A stretch of DNA of 64,000 nucleotides, taken from DASSKK01 sp035690495 (lineage in GTDB: Bacteria > Actinomycetota > Actinomycetes > Propionibacteriales > Nocardioidaceae). The stretch spans positions 1 through 64,000 of the forward strand of contig DASSKK010000089.1 in assembly GCA_035690495.1 (NCBI GenBank), read 5' to 3'. The first letter of the stretch is position 1. Every line of letters starts with the position of its first letter. The translations under genes and the position numbers were made by a program. Positions 53,623 to 62,255 of this stretch are shown here, piece by piece. The notes under the pieces are model-generated. The model was not told where the DNA came from, did no database searches, and was given only the letters and a program-made list of their open reading frames with translations.

Positions 53623-54483
53623 ATGACAGCTGAGACACGCGATCTCGATCCGGACCTCGTCAAGCTCGGCCGGCGCTGCTGGGGCGACCTGGAGACGCTG
53701 CACGTGGTCGGCTACTTCGCGCCGGAGACCAGGCAGGCGTACGTCGAGCTCGGGCTGCATCCGCGGCTGTCCTACTTCGCTGCACGCTCCGCCGCGTTCG
53801 GTGCGGTCGACCCGGCCGTCACCGTCGCCACGTTCTACGTGTTCGCGCCGTGGCTGGTGGGCAAGGCCCTGCCGGCCGCGTGGCAGGTTGCCCCGCCGGA
53901 GAAGGTGATCGAAGCCCGGCAGCGAGGAGTGCTCGCCGCGTTGCGCGGGGTGCTCGGCGAGCCGGACGTGGCCGAGGCGCTCGAGCTGGCCCGCCGAGCC
54001 TGTGCCGCGCTCACCGCCCCCGGGCGGCCGCTGTTTGCGGCGCACGCCAGCCTGCCGTGGCCCGAGGACGACCTGCTGGCGCTGTGGCATGCCGCGACCT
54101 TGCTGCGCGAGCACCGCGGTGACGGGCACGTCGCGCTGCTGACGGCGTACGGACTGGACCCGGTGGAGTCGCTGGTGCTCGGCGGGCTGTTCTCGCACAA
54201 CACCGACTTCCTCCGCGAGTCTCGCGGCTGGTCCGACCAGGAGTGGGCGGATGCTCGGTCGCGGCTGCGGGACCGCGAGATGCTCGACCAGGGAGACGCG
54301 CTCACCGAATCCGGCCTCGCGATGCGCAAGCAGCTCGAGAAGCAGACCGACCGCCTGGCCGTGGAGGGATGGGCCACGCTCGGCGCCGACGGCTGCGCGC
54401 GCCTGCACGAATTGGTCTCCCCGCTGCGCGAGAGGGTGCTGGACTCGGGCGTTCTCCCCGACTGGACGCGCTCTCGCGGCTGA
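53623..54483 (+). CDS. SCO6745-family protein
   Basis: A 286-aa soluble protein. It matches the actinobacterial SCO6745 family by LETLHVVGYFAPETRQAYVELGL, then YFAARSAAFGAVDPAVTVATFYVFAP and the MarR-like segment near residues 180-260 (LRDREMLDQGDALTESGLAMRKQLEKQTDRLA in outline). A winged-helix-like C-terminus suggests nucleic acid or ligand binding, but the family has no established role. ATG 53623 is six bases after TAGGGT (53611-53616), so the mRNA is probably leaderless. Divergent from fadD. Confidence 0.85.
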   Translation: MTAETRDLDPDLVKLGRRCWGDLETLHVVGYFAPETRQAYVELGLHPRLSYFAARSAAFGAVDPAVTVATFYVFAPWLVGKALPAAWQVAPPEKVIEARQRGVLAALRGVLGEPDVAEALELARRACAALTAPGRPLFAAHASLPWPEDDLLALWHAATLLREHRGDGHVALLTAYGLDPVESLVLGGLFSHNTDFLRESRGWSDQEWADARSRLRDREMLDQGDALTESGLAMRKQLEKQTDRLAVEGWATLGADGCARLHELVSPLRERVLDSGVLPDWTRSRG

Positions 54484-54498
54484 GCAGAGCACCTCGCG

Positions 54499-54558
54499 CG
54501 CGGTAATGCCGTCAGGCACCAGTTCGGCTCGGAACTCGTGCCTGAGGGCGTGACCGCG
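54499..54558. terminator. Long palindromic terminator, repeat family member 2
   Basis: Arms 54499-54519 and 54538-54558 pair over 21 bases with three mismatches, around an inner hairpin (AGTTC/GAACT). The outer sequence CGCGGTAATGCCGTCAGGCAC is nearly that of the terminator at 31409. It ends two convergent genes. Confidence 0.82.
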
Positions 54559-54581
54559 AGATCCTTCCGGTGCCGGTGTCG

Positions 54582-55520
54582 TCACCTGCCGACGGGGAGG
54601 TGGGTGCGCGGCGCCATCCGCGGCCCTCGCCGGGGGCGGGCGATGCCGGCCAGCTCGACGAGCCGCTGCACGCGGTAGCGGTGGGGGCGGTACGGCGCAA
54701 GCAGCGCCTCGAGCCCGGCGTCGTCGACCGGCTCTCCGGTCAGCGCCCAGCCGATGTCGGCCGGGATGTGGTAGTCGCCGAAGCTGACCGCGTCCGCGTC
54801 GCCGTGTGCTCGGAACCGGACCTCTGCCGACGTCCACACGCCGACGCCGGGGATCGAGCGCAGCCTTCGGTCCACCTCGCCGGCGGGGAGCCCGACGGTG
54901 CGCTCCAGGGCGGATGCGCGCTGGGCTACCAGCACGGCGGTGCGCGAGCGCGCGGGGTCGACGTGCATCTTCAGCCACTCCCACGACGGGATCGTCCGGA
55001 TCGTCTGCGGGGACGGCTGCACCCACAGCCGCGGATGCGGCCCGGGCGCACGCTCGCCGTACCAGTGCACGAGGGTCCGGAACCCGGCGAACGCCTCCTG
55101 GCCGGTGACCTTCTGCTCGATGATCGCCGGCACCAGGGCCTCCAGCACCAGGCCGGTGCGGGTGACGCGCCAGTGCGGGTGCCGCCGGTGCGCCTCACGG
55201 AGCACCTGGTGCTCCCGGCACATCTCCGTGAAGCCGGCAGGGTCGTCGCGCCCGCCGAGCATGGCCGGGACGCTGTCCAGGGCCCACGCCGCGCCGTCCC
55301 CCCAGGCCGTCGCGTGGACGGCACCGTCTCGCTGGGTGCGCAGCCGCAGTCCGGCCGGCCCCTCGGGCGTGCCGATGCCCCGCCAGACGGTGCCGTCGGG
55401 ATCCACGCGGTACGTCGGGTCGCCGGGACCCTTGCGCAGGATCGACAGCGTCTGCCCGACCGGGCACGGCCAGTGCGGACGCCACACCCGCACCTCGCCC
55501 GCCTCGCCCTGGTCAGCCAC
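54582..55520 (-). CDS. AlkA-like DNA-3-methyladenine glycosylase (HhH-GPD)
   Basis: A 312-aa base-excision enzyme. The HhH-GPD core is seen in VLEALVPAIIEQKVTGQEAFAG and RLRSIPGVGVWTSAEVRFRAHGDADAVSFGDYH (HhH loop then the catalytic Asp in DYH region). The N-terminal part is a divergent AlkA_N-like module. GTG 55520 is six bases after TAGGGT (55532-55527); the alternative GTG 55526 would be inside that leader. It is divergent from a DNA ligase across 64 bases, an apt repair pairing, with a back-to-back promoter region. Confidence 0.88.
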   Translation of the reverse strand: MADQGEAGEVRVWRPHWPCPVGQTLSILRKGPGDPTYRVDPDGTVWRGIGTPEGPAGLRLRTQRDGAVHATAWGDGAAWALDSVPAMLGGRDDPAGFTEMCREHQVLREAHRRHPHWRVTRTGLVLEALVPAIIEQKVTGQEAFAGFRTLVHWYGERAPGPHPRLWVQPSPQTIRTIPSWEWLKMHVDPARSRTAVLVAQRASALERTVGLPAGEVDRRLRSIPGVGVWTSAEVRFRAHGDADAVSFGDYHIPADIGWALTGEPVDDAGLEALLAPYRPHRYRVQRLVELAGIARPRRGPRMAPRTHLPVGR

Positions 55521-55584
55521 GCGCACACCCTATGCGGCAGCGCCGACCGGCCGGGCCGTCGGCGGCGTCGGGCAGGATGGGAGC

Positions 55585-57129
55585 GTGCTGCTCAGCGACC
55601 TGGTCTCGACCTACGACGCGGTACGGGCGACCCGTGCGCGCACCGCGAAGATCGCCGCGCTCGCGGCCGCGCTCGCGCAGGCTCCCCCCGAAGAGATCGA
55701 GACGGTCGCGTGGTACCTCTCCGGCACGCTGCCGCAGCGCCGCACCGGCGAGCGTCGCACCGGGCTGGGCCGGCGCTCCCTGACCGATCTGCCGGAGCCG
55801 GCGACGCAGCCGACTCTGAGCGTCGCCGAGGTCGACGCCGGGTTCACCGCGATCGCCGCGTGCGCGGGACCGGGCTCCCAGGCGAGACGGGCGACGCTCG
55901 TGACGGAGCTGTTCGCGGAGGCGACCGCGCCCGAGCAGGTCTACCTTCGCGGCCTGGTCACCGGCGAGCTCCGCCAGGGCGCGCTGGAGGGCGTCCTCGT
56001 CGACGCGGTGGCTGCGGCGGCGCACCTGCCGGTCACAGCGGTTCGCCGCGCGGTGATGCTCCGCGGCGCGATCCCCCCGGTCGCGGCCGCTGCGCTGACC
56101 GAGGGCGAGGTCGCACTGGAGCGGTTCACCTTGCAGGTCGGGCGTCCGATCGGGCCGATGCTCGCCTCGAGCGCACCCGACGTCGACGCGGCCCTGGACA
56201 AGATCGGTCCCGCCGAGGTCGCCGTGGACACCAAGCTGGACGGCATCCGGATCCAGGTGCACAAGGTCGGCGAGGTCGTCTCGGTGTTCACCCGCAGCCT
56301 CGACGACGTCACCGAACGCCTGCCCGAGATGCTGGAGGCAGTACGCCGCCTGCCGGCGGAGACGCTGGTTCTCGACGGCGAGGCGATCGCGCTCGACGGC
56401 GAGGGACGTCCGCGCCCCTTCCAGGAGACCGGCGCCCGGACCGCCAGCCGGCTCGACGTCGCCACGCTGCGCGCCAAGGTGCCGGTGACGCCGTACTTCT
56501 TCGACGTCCTCCACCACGACGGCGAGGACCTGCTGGACCTCCCGGCCGGGCAACGGTTCGACCGGCTCGAGGACGTTCTCCCGGAACCGCTGGTCGTGCC
56601 CAGGATCCGCACTGCTGACCCGGCCGAGGCACAGCGGTTCTTCGACGACCGGGTCGCCGCGGGGCACGAAGGCGTGGTGGTCAAGTCGCTCGACGCCCCC
56701 TACGCGGCGGGCCGCCGCGGCGCCGGCTGGGTGAAGGTCAAGCCGCGGCACACCCTGGACCTGGTCGTGCTCGCCGTCGAGTGGGGGTCCGGACGTCGTC
56801 GGGGCTGGCTGTCGAACATCCACCTCGGCGCCCGCGATCCCGGTTCGGACACCGGCTGGGCGATGCTCGGCAAGACGTTCAAGGGGATGACGGACGAGAT
56901 GCTGGCCTGGCAGACCGAGCGGTTCCTGGAGCTGGAGACGTCCCGCAGCGGCCACGTCGTGCACGTGCGACCGGAGCAGGTGGTCGAGGTCGCCTTCGAC
57001 GGCATCCAGACCTCCTCGCGCTACCCGTCCGGCATGGCACTGCGGTTCGCGCGGGTGGTCCGCTACCGCGACGAGAAGCCCGTCGCAGAAGCCGACAACC
57101 TCGAGACCGTGCGGTCGCTGAACGGCTAG
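55585..57129 (+). CDS. ATP-dependent DNA ligase (LigB-like)
   Basis: A 514-aa ligase. The N-terminal DNA-binding domain is followed by motif I DTKLDGIRIQVHK (Lys217 adenylated), motif III FDVLHHDGED with motif IIIa around TPYFFD, motif IV GHEGVVVKS and motif V AGWVKVKP, then an OB-fold. This is the mycobacterial LigB type, distinct from NAD-dependent LigA. GTG 55585 is six bases after CAGGAT (55573-55578) and gives the usual MLLSDLVSTY start. Divergent from the AlkA-like glycosylase, so base excision and sealing genes share a control region. Confidence 0.94.
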   Translation: MLLSDLVSTYDAVRATRARTAKIAALAAALAQAPPEEIETVAWYLSGTLPQRRTGERRTGLGRRSLTDLPEPATQPTLSVAEVDAGFTAIAACAGPGSQARRATLVTELFAEATAPEQVYLRGLVTGELRQGALEGVLVDAVAAAAHLPVTAVRRAVMLRGAIPPVAAAALTEGEVALERFTLQVGRPIGPMLASSAPDVDAALDKIGPAEVAVDTKLDGIRIQVHKVGEVVSVFTRSLDDVTERLPEMLEAVRRLPAETLVLDGEAIALDGEGRPRPFQETGARTASRLDVATLRAKVPVTPYFFDVLHHDGEDLLDLPAGQRFDRLEDVLPEPLVVPRIRTADPAEAQRFFDDRVAAGHEGVVVKSLDAPYAAGRRGAGWVKVKPRHTLDLVVLAVEWGSGRRRGWLSNIHLGARDPGSDTGWAMLGKTFKGMTDEMLAWQTERFLELETSRSGHVVHVRPEQVVEVAFDGIQTSSRYPSGMALRFARVVRYRDEKPVAEADNLETVRSLNG

Positions 57130-57158
57130 CGGGACGAGCTGACCAGCGCGACAGCGGT

Positions 57159-57198
57159 GTACGCCGTGTGACACGGCCGGTTGCAGACGGCGTACCAT
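57159..57198 (+). promoter_or_regulatory. TetR gene promoter and operator candidate
   Basis: GTACGCCG (57159-57166) and CGGCGTAC (57188-57195) are inverted arms, and GCCGTGTGACACGGC (57163-57177) is a nested palindrome. They cover the -35 region (TGACAC) and touch the -10 (TACCAT, 57193-57198) of the TetR gene, as expected for autorepression. Confidence 0.62.
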
Positions 57199-57205
57199 CC
57201 GCAGC

Positions 57206-57901
57206 GTGAGCACGGCTACCAGAACCGCACGGCCCGACGGACGCAGGACGGCTGCCGCCGCGCGACGGCGCCGGAGGGAGGAGCAGATCCTCGCCGCCAC
57301 CCGTGCCCTCTTCGACGAGCGGGGAGTGCGAGAGGCCCAGATCGAGGACGTCGCGCGCGCCGTCGGCATCAACCGGGCGATCATCTACCGGCACTTCTCT
57401 GGCAAGGAGGAGCTGTTCGCGCTCACCCTGGTCGGCTACCTCGACGAGCTCGACGGACGGATCGCCGAGGCGGACGACCCGGCGCGCTCCCCGGCGGACC
57501 GGCTCCGCGCAATCACCGAAGCGTTCGTCGACTACGGCCTGGAGTTCCCGGCGTTCGTCGACTGTGCGCTGACGCTGATGCGGCACACCGGGCCGGAGCT
57601 GTGGGAGGAGATCAGCGAGGGGGCGATGTACCGCCTGGGCCGGTCGATCGCCGCCTGCCTGGCGAAGGTGTCGACCGTCATCACCGCCGGCGTAGAGGAC
57701 GGCAGCTTCCACACCGACGACGTCCACCTGCTCGCGAACACGCTCTACGCCTCCGGGCTGGGCGGCATGCAGCTGGCGAGAGTCGGGATGATGGTGCACG
57801 AGGCGGCACCCGGCGTGCCGACCGTCGCGAGCCTGTCCCCCGCGCTCGTCAAGCAGCACCTGGTGGCCGCGAGTGTGGCGATGGCCGTCGGCGCCGGTTG
57901 A
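57206..57901 (+). CDS. TetR-family transcriptional regulator
   Basis: A 231-aa regulator. The N-terminal HTH (AATRALFDERGVREAQIEDVARA then VGINRAIIYRHFSGKEELFAL) is clear; the rest is a helical ligand domain with no recognisable specificity. A 25-residue Arg/Ala-rich extension precedes the HTH. GTG 57206 is seven bases after TACCAT (57193-57198). Two overlapping dyads cover the promoter. It lies 22 bases before an MFS exporter on the same strand, which has its own leaderless signal; control of both is likely, with the exporter substrate as inducer. Confidence 0.92.
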   Translation: MSTATRTARPDGRRTAAAARRRRREEQILAATRALFDERGVREAQIEDVARAVGINRAIIYRHFSGKEELFALTLVGYLDELDGRIAEADDPARSPADRLRAITEAFVDYGLEFPAFVDCALTLMRHTGPELWEEISEGAMYRLGRSIAACLAKVSTVITAGVEDGSFHTDDVHLLANTLYASGLGGMQLARVGMMVHEAAPGVPTVASLSPALVKQHLVAASVAMAVGAG

Positions 57902-57923
57902 GGCCTGCACGTAATCTGAAGCG

Positions 57924-59333
57924 GTGACCGAGACCAGCGAGGATGCCCCGCCGGTCCGGTCCCACACCGTGACCCTGGTCGCGCTGCTGCTCGCCGACAT
58001 GGTCTACGGCTTCCAGCAGATCTCGATCATCCCCGCGCTCCCGACCGTCCAGCAGGACCTGGGCGCCTCCCGCGAGTGGACGGTGTGGCTGTTCTCCGGC
58101 TACCTGATCGTGGCCTCCGTGGCGCCGGTGTTCCTCGGCAAGCTCGGCGACCGGATCGGCCAGCGTCGCGTCTACCTGGGCGCCCTGGTCGCGTTCCTGC
58201 TCGGCAGCATCGCCACCGCGCTCGCACCCAACATCCAGCTCGTGGTGATCTTCCGGATGCTCCAGGGCGTGGGCGGCGTGGTGTTCCCGCTGAGCTTCGC
58301 GATCGTCACCGAGGTGCTGCCCCGGGAGAAGGTGCGCACCGCGATCGGCGTGCTCGCAGGCGGGTTCGGGATGGGCTCGGTGCTCGGCCTCCCGGTCGGG
58401 GGCGCGATCGCGGAGTACCTCTCGTGGCGGTGGATCTTCTGGGTCGGCGCGATCGCACTCGGCATAGGCGCCCTGCTCGTCTTCCTCACGGTGCCCAAGC
58501 TGGGACCGCGTGCGCATCGACGCCTCGATACCCCTGGCGCGCTGCTCTTCGGCGGAGCGATGGCCCTGCTCGTCGTGGGCATCACCGAGGGCCCGCAACG
58601 CGGGTGGCTGTCCCCGCTCGCGCTGGGAGCGTTCGCGCTCTCGGTGGTCACCGGGATCGGCTGGTACGTGCGCGAGCAGCACACGGCCGAGCCGTTGATG
58701 GACCTCGGCGTGCTGCGCTCCCGTGGTGTGCTGATGACGAACCTCACGTCGGTGTTCGGCGGGTACGCCGTGTTCGGCGTCAACCTGCTGCTCCCCTTCC
58801 TGCTCGAGAACGAAGCCGGCTCCGGGCTCGTGAAGGGCGTCGGCCTCGCGGCCGGACCGCTCCTGGTCGGGCTCGTGCTGCTCCCCCGCGCGGTCGGGCA
58901 GACCATCGGCTCGCCGCTGACCGGGGTGCTCACCCAGCGGCTCGGCACGGCACGGGTGTTCGCGGCGGGAATGCTTCTGGTCGCCGCGGCCACGTTCGCC
59001 CTCGCCTTCTTCCGCGCCGAGCTGTGGGCGGTACTCGTCGAGCTGGCGGTCCTCGGTCTCGGATTCGGCACCACCGTCAGCCTCACCGGCAGCATCGTGG
59101 CCCTGGCTGCGCCCCTCGGCGAGACAGGGGTCGCCACGGCAATCACTTCCGTGCTGCGACGCGCCGGCGGTGCGGTCGGGTCGCAGGTGTCGGTGGCGCT
59201 GCTCGCGGTGATCACGCTGAGCGACGGGTCGCCGGCTCCGGCCGCGTTCACCACCGCCTTCGCGGTCTCGGCAGCCGTCGGACTCGCAGGAGCGGTCTGC
59301 GCGGGCCTGGTGTTCCCCCGCGTCAGGTCATGA
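57924..59333 (+). CDS. MFS transporter, drug:H+ antiporter family 2 type
   Basis: A 469-aa exporter with about 14 transmembrane helices, as in EmrB/QacA. LGDRIGQRRVYLGALVAF is motif A; FRMLQGVGGVVFPLSFAIV and GVLAGGFGMGSVLGLPVGGAIAEYLSWRWIFWV (motif C region) follow. GTG 57924 is six bases after TAATCT (57912-57917), so it can be transcribed from its own promoter within the 22-base gap after TetR. The substrate is unknown; regulation by the adjacent TetR is a typical layout for drug or metabolite efflux. The 3' end meets a palindromic repeat array. Confidence 0.92.
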   Translation: MTETSEDAPPVRSHTVTLVALLLADMVYGFQQISIIPALPTVQQDLGASREWTVWLFSGYLIVASVAPVFLGKLGDRIGQRRVYLGALVAFLLGSIATALAPNIQLVVIFRMLQGVGGVVFPLSFAIVTEVLPREKVRTAIGVLAGGFGMGSVLGLPVGGAIAEYLSWRWIFWVGAIALGIGALLVFLTVPKLGPRAHRRLDTPGALLFGGAMALLVVGITEGPQRGWLSPLALGAFALSVVTGIGWYVREQHTAEPLMDLGVLRSRGVLMTNLTSVFGGYAVFGVNLLLPFLLENEAGSGLVKGVGLAAGPLLVGLVLLPRAVGQTIGSPLTGVLTQRLGTARVFAAGMLLVAAATFALAFFRAELWAVLVELAVLGLGFGTTVSLTGSIVALAAPLGETGVATAITSVLRRAGGAVGSQVSVALLAVITLSDGSPAPAAFTTAFAVSAAVGLAGAVCAGLVFPRVRS

Positions 59334-59341
59334 GGGCCGTT

Positions 59342-59405
59342 GCGCGTCTGCAGACGCGCCGACTCGGCGGGGGTGGTGGCTGCAGACGCGCCGACTCGGC
59401 GGGGG
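59342..59405. terminator. Palindrome and 32-bp-period direct repeat between MFS and thiolase genes
   Basis: GCGCGTCTGCAGACGCGC (59342-59359) is a perfect 18-bp palindrome. A 26-base unit beginning CTGCAGACGCGCCGACTCGG occurs at 59348-59373 and again at 59380-59405, each with a CGCCGA/TCGGCG hairpin. Sits between convergent genes, so it should act as a bidirectional terminator; the duplicated unit also suggests a REP-like element. Confidence 0.8.
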
Positions 59406-59408
59406 CGT

Positions 59409-60689
59409 TCACCGCTCCAGGATCGCGGTGAGGCCGTTGCCGCCGGCGGCGCAGATCGAGATCACCCCGCGGCCCGCACCCTTCTCCTCCAGCAGCTTGG
59501 CGAGGGTGGCGACGATCCGGCCCCCGGTGGCCGCGAACGGGTGGCCGACGGCGATCGAGGAACCGACCACGTTCAGCTTGTCGCGGTCGATCGAGCCCAA
59601 CGGCGCGTCCAGGCCCAGCCGCTCCTTGCAGAAGATCGGGTCCTCCCACGCCTTCAGCGTGGCGAGCACCTGGGAGGCGAACGCCTCGTGGATCTCGTAG
59701 AAGTCGAAGTCGGCGAGTCCGAGCCCGGCCCGAGCGAGCATCCGCGGCATGGCGTACGCCGGCGCCATCAGCAGCCCCTCGCCGCCGTGCACGTAGTCGA
59801 CCGCGGCGCCTTCGTAGTCGGCCAGGAACGCCCGCGGTGTCAGGCCGTGCGTCTCGGCGTACTCCTCGGAGCAGAGCAGCACCGAGGAGGCCCCGTCCGA
59901 CAGCGGGGTCGAGTTGCCCGCGGTCATCGTGGCCGCCTCGCCCTTGCCGAACACCGGCTCGAGGCCGGCGAGCTTCTCCACCGAGGAGTCCGGCCGCAGG
60001 TTCTGGTCGCGCTCCAGACCCAGGTACGGCGTGACCAGGTCGTCGAAGAAGCCGCGGTCGTAGGCGGCAGCGAGCTTGCGGTGCGAGGAGACCGCGAGCT
60101 CATCCTGCTCCTCGCGGCCAACCTGCCACTCCACGGCGGTCAGCGCGGCGTGCTCCCCCATCGACATCCGGGTGCGCGGCTCGGCGTTCTTCGGGATCGC
60201 CGGCGCGAGGTGCTGCGGTCGGATCCTCGACAGGGCAGCGAGCCGGCCCTGGATCGTCTTGGCGCGGTTGGCCTCGAGCAGGATCTTGCGCAGGCCCTCG
60301 TTGACCGCGATCGGCGCGTCCGACGTGGTGTCCGTGCCTCCGGCGATGCCGACCTCGATCTGCCCGAGCGCGATCTTGTTCGCGACCGCGATCGTCGCCT
60401 GCAGGCCGGTGTCGCACGCCTGCTGCACGTCGTAGGCGGGTGTGGCGGCGTCCAGCTTCGACCCGAGCACGCACTCGCGGGTCAGGTTGAAGTCGCGGGA
60501 GTGCTTGAGCACCGCGCCGGCGGCCACCTCGCCGAGCCGTTCCCCGGCCAGGCCGTAGCGGTCCACCAGCCCGTCGATGGCCACGGTGAGCATGTCCTGG
60601 TTGGACGCGTGGGCGTAGACGGTGTTCGAGCGGGCGAACGGGATCCGGTTGCCGCCGATCACGGCGACGCGACGGGTGCTGGTCTGCAT
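59409..60689 (-). CDS. Acetyl-CoA C-acyltransferase (FadA2-like thiolase)
   Basis: A 426-aa thiolase. Catalytic Cys in VQQACDTGLQATI, His in IAVGHPFAATGGR and the second Cys in ISICAAGGNGLTAIL are complete, together with the NEAF-like IHEAFASQVLA. Loop sequences match the longer FadA2/FadI-like group of actinobacteria. ATG 60689 has GAGGAG upstream. It is divergent from a FabG4-like reductase and a MaoC hydratase, the same order as fadA2, fabG4 and htdX in mycobacteria, so the three probably act on acyl-CoA chains. The direction, beta-oxidation or chain extension, is not fixed by sequence. Confidence 0.93.
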   Translation of the reverse strand: MQTSTRRVAVIGGNRIPFARSNTVYAHASNQDMLTVAIDGLVDRYGLAGERLGEVAAGAVLKHSRDFNLTRECVLGSKLDAATPAYDVQQACDTGLQATIAVANKIALGQIEVGIAGGTDTTSDAPIAVNEGLRKILLEANRAKTIQGRLAALSRIRPQHLAPAIPKNAEPRTRMSMGEHAALTAVEWQVGREEQDELAVSSHRKLAAAYDRGFFDDLVTPYLGLERDQNLRPDSSVEKLAGLEPVFGKGEAATMTAGNSTPLSDGASSVLLCSEEYAETHGLTPRAFLADYEGAAVDYVHGGEGLLMAPAYAMPRMLARAGLGLADFDFYEIHEAFASQVLATLKAWEDPIFCKERLGLDAPLGSIDRDKLNVVGSSIAVGHPFAATGGRIVATLAKLLEEKGAGRGVISICAAGGNGLTAILER

Positions 60690-60710
60690 TGGTTCATCTC
60701 CTCGCTGCAT

Positions 60711-60725
60711 GGGTACGACGTACCC
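60711..60725. promoter_or_regulatory. Palindrome upstream of the thiolase gene, operator candidate
   Basis: GGGTACGACGTACCC has 6-bp arms around three bases and lies 22 bases upstream of the thiolase start. A half-site GGGTACG recurs at 60863-60869 before the FabG-like gene, so a single regulator may control both directions. Confidence 0.5.
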
Positions 60726-60819
60726 GGTGGGACCGCGTCGAACCCGGGCCGGTCTCCCCACCCATCCTTGCGCCCGAGCCTGCCGGAACGAAACGATCTG
60801 AGGCCAACATCACGAGAAG

Positions 60820-60849
60820 TGGACAGTAAGTGTCACACGCTGTTACATG
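60820..60849 (+). promoter_or_regulatory. Promoter candidate of the FabG/MaoC operon
   Basis: TGGACA (60820-60825) and TACATG (60844-60849) are 18 bases apart, a reasonable sigma-A-type promoter about 45 bases ahead of the ATG at 60896. Confidence 0.45.
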
Positions 60850-60895
60850 GTCCGGGAGCAGTGGGTACGTCAGCACAGCAGAGGAGCCACGAAGC

Positions 60896-62254
60896 ATGAC
60901 CGACCGCTACCAGAGCCTGATCCGCACCCCGGTGGGGCAGCTGCTCGCGAAGAACCTCGGGCTGCCGAACCCCACTCCGCTCGAGCGCTACCGGCCCGGC
61001 GACCCGCTGGTGTCCGGCACCGTGGTGGTCGGCTCCCCCGCCGACCGCAGCGGGCGGCTCGCCAAGCAGGTGCTGGACGCGCTCGACCTCCTCGGCGTCC
61101 CGGTGGCACCCGAGGCAGCCAAGGCACCCCCCGACCACCGGTACAAGGGTCTGGTCTTCGACGCGACCGGCCTGACCTCGACCGACCGGCTCGCAGAGCT
61201 GCAGGCGTTCTTCACCCCGCTGATGCGCAGCTTGGAGCCGTGCCCCAGGGTCGTGGTCCTCGGCACGCCCCCGGAGTCGGTGTCCGGCCGTGAGCGAGTG
61301 GCGCAGCGGGCACTCGAGGGATTCACCCGTTCGCTGGGCAAGGAGATCGGCCGCGGCGGGACCGTCCAGCTGGTGTACGTCGAGCCCGGCGCCGAGGGCG
61401 CGCTCGCGTCCACGCTGGGGTTCCTTCTTTCGGCCAAGTCGGCCTACGTGTCGGGTCAGGTGATCCGGATCGGAAGGCACGGGGCAGGCTCGGCGGCTGC
61501 GGAGGTCGACGACTGGTCGACCCCGCTGGCCGGCAAGGTCGCGCTGGTCACCGGGGCCAGCCGCGGCATCGGTGAGCAGATCGCGAGAGTGCTGCACCGG
61601 GACGGCGCCCGGATCCTCGGCGTCGACGTGCCTGCGGCGGCCAGCGAGCTGCAGGCGGTGATGCGTGAGCTGGACGGCGACCAGCTTCCGGTGGACATCA
61701 CCACCACGGATGCGCCGGCGCGCATCGCCCGGCACGTCAAGGAGAGTTTCGGCGGCGTGGATGCGGTTGTGCACAACGCCGGGATCACCCGGGACAAGAA
61801 GCTCGCGAACATGAAGCCCGACGGCTTCGCCTCCGTGATCGCGGTGAACGTGACCGCGCCGGAGCGGATCACCGCGGAGCTGCTCGACCAGAACCTCCTC
61901 AACGACAACGGCCGCATCGTCGGGGTCGCCTCGATCGCCGGGATCGCGGGCAACCTCGGCCAGACGAACTACGCCTGCTCGAAGGCGGCCGTGATCGGGC
62001 TGGTCGACAGCCTCTGCGCCGAGCTGACGAGCGGCATCACGATCAACGCGGTCGCACCCGGCTTCATCGAGACGAAGATGACCGCGGCGATGCCGCTGGC
62101 CACCCGCGAGGTCGGCCGACGGCTGAACGCGATGTCCCAGGGCGGGTTGCCCGTCGACGTCGCCGAGACCGTCGCGTGGTTCGCCAACCCGGCGTCTACC
62201 GCGGTGAACGGCAACGTGGTGCGGGTCTGCGGACAGATGATGCTCGGAGCGTGA
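60896..62254 (+). CDS. Two-domain 3-oxoacyl-(ACP/CoA) reductase (FabG4-like)
   Basis: A 452-aa high-molecular-weight FabG. Residues 1-205 form a flavodoxin-like N-terminal domain and residues 210-450 a short-chain dehydrogenase: VALVTGASRGIGEQIA (cofactor), VVHNAGITRDK, VASIAGIAGNLGQTNYACSKAA (Ser and YxxxK). This matches mycobacterial FabG4, which reduces 3-oxoacyl-CoA with NADH. ATG 60896 has GAGGAG nine bases upstream. The stop is one base before the MaoC hydratase ATG, so the two are co-transcribed; together they reduce and dehydrate acyl chains. Confidence 0.94.
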   Translation: MTDRYQSLIRTPVGQLLAKNLGLPNPTPLERYRPGDPLVSGTVVVGSPADRSGRLAKQVLDALDLLGVPVAPEAAKAPPDHRYKGLVFDATGLTSTDRLAELQAFFTPLMRSLEPCPRVVVLGTPPESVSGRERVAQRALEGFTRSLGKEIGRGGTVQLVYVEPGAEGALASTLGFLLSAKSAYVSGQVIRIGRHGAGSAAAEVDDWSTPLAGKVALVTGASRGIGEQIARVLHRDGARILGVDVPAAASELQAVMRELDGDQLPVDITTTDAPARIARHVKESFGGVDAVVHNAGITRDKKLANMKPDGFASVIAVNVTAPERITAELLDQNLLNDNGRIVGVASIAGIAGNLGQTNYACSKAAVIGLVDSLCAELTSGITINAVAPGFIETKMTAAMPLATREVGRRLNAMSQGGLPVDVAETVAWFANPASTAVNGNVVRVCGQMMLGA

Positions 62255-62255
62255 C

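Noticed and set aside
59348..59405. CRISPR-like repeat pair
   Set aside because: Only two units, a 6-base gap between them, no spacers and no cas genes; better seen as a terminator or REP element.
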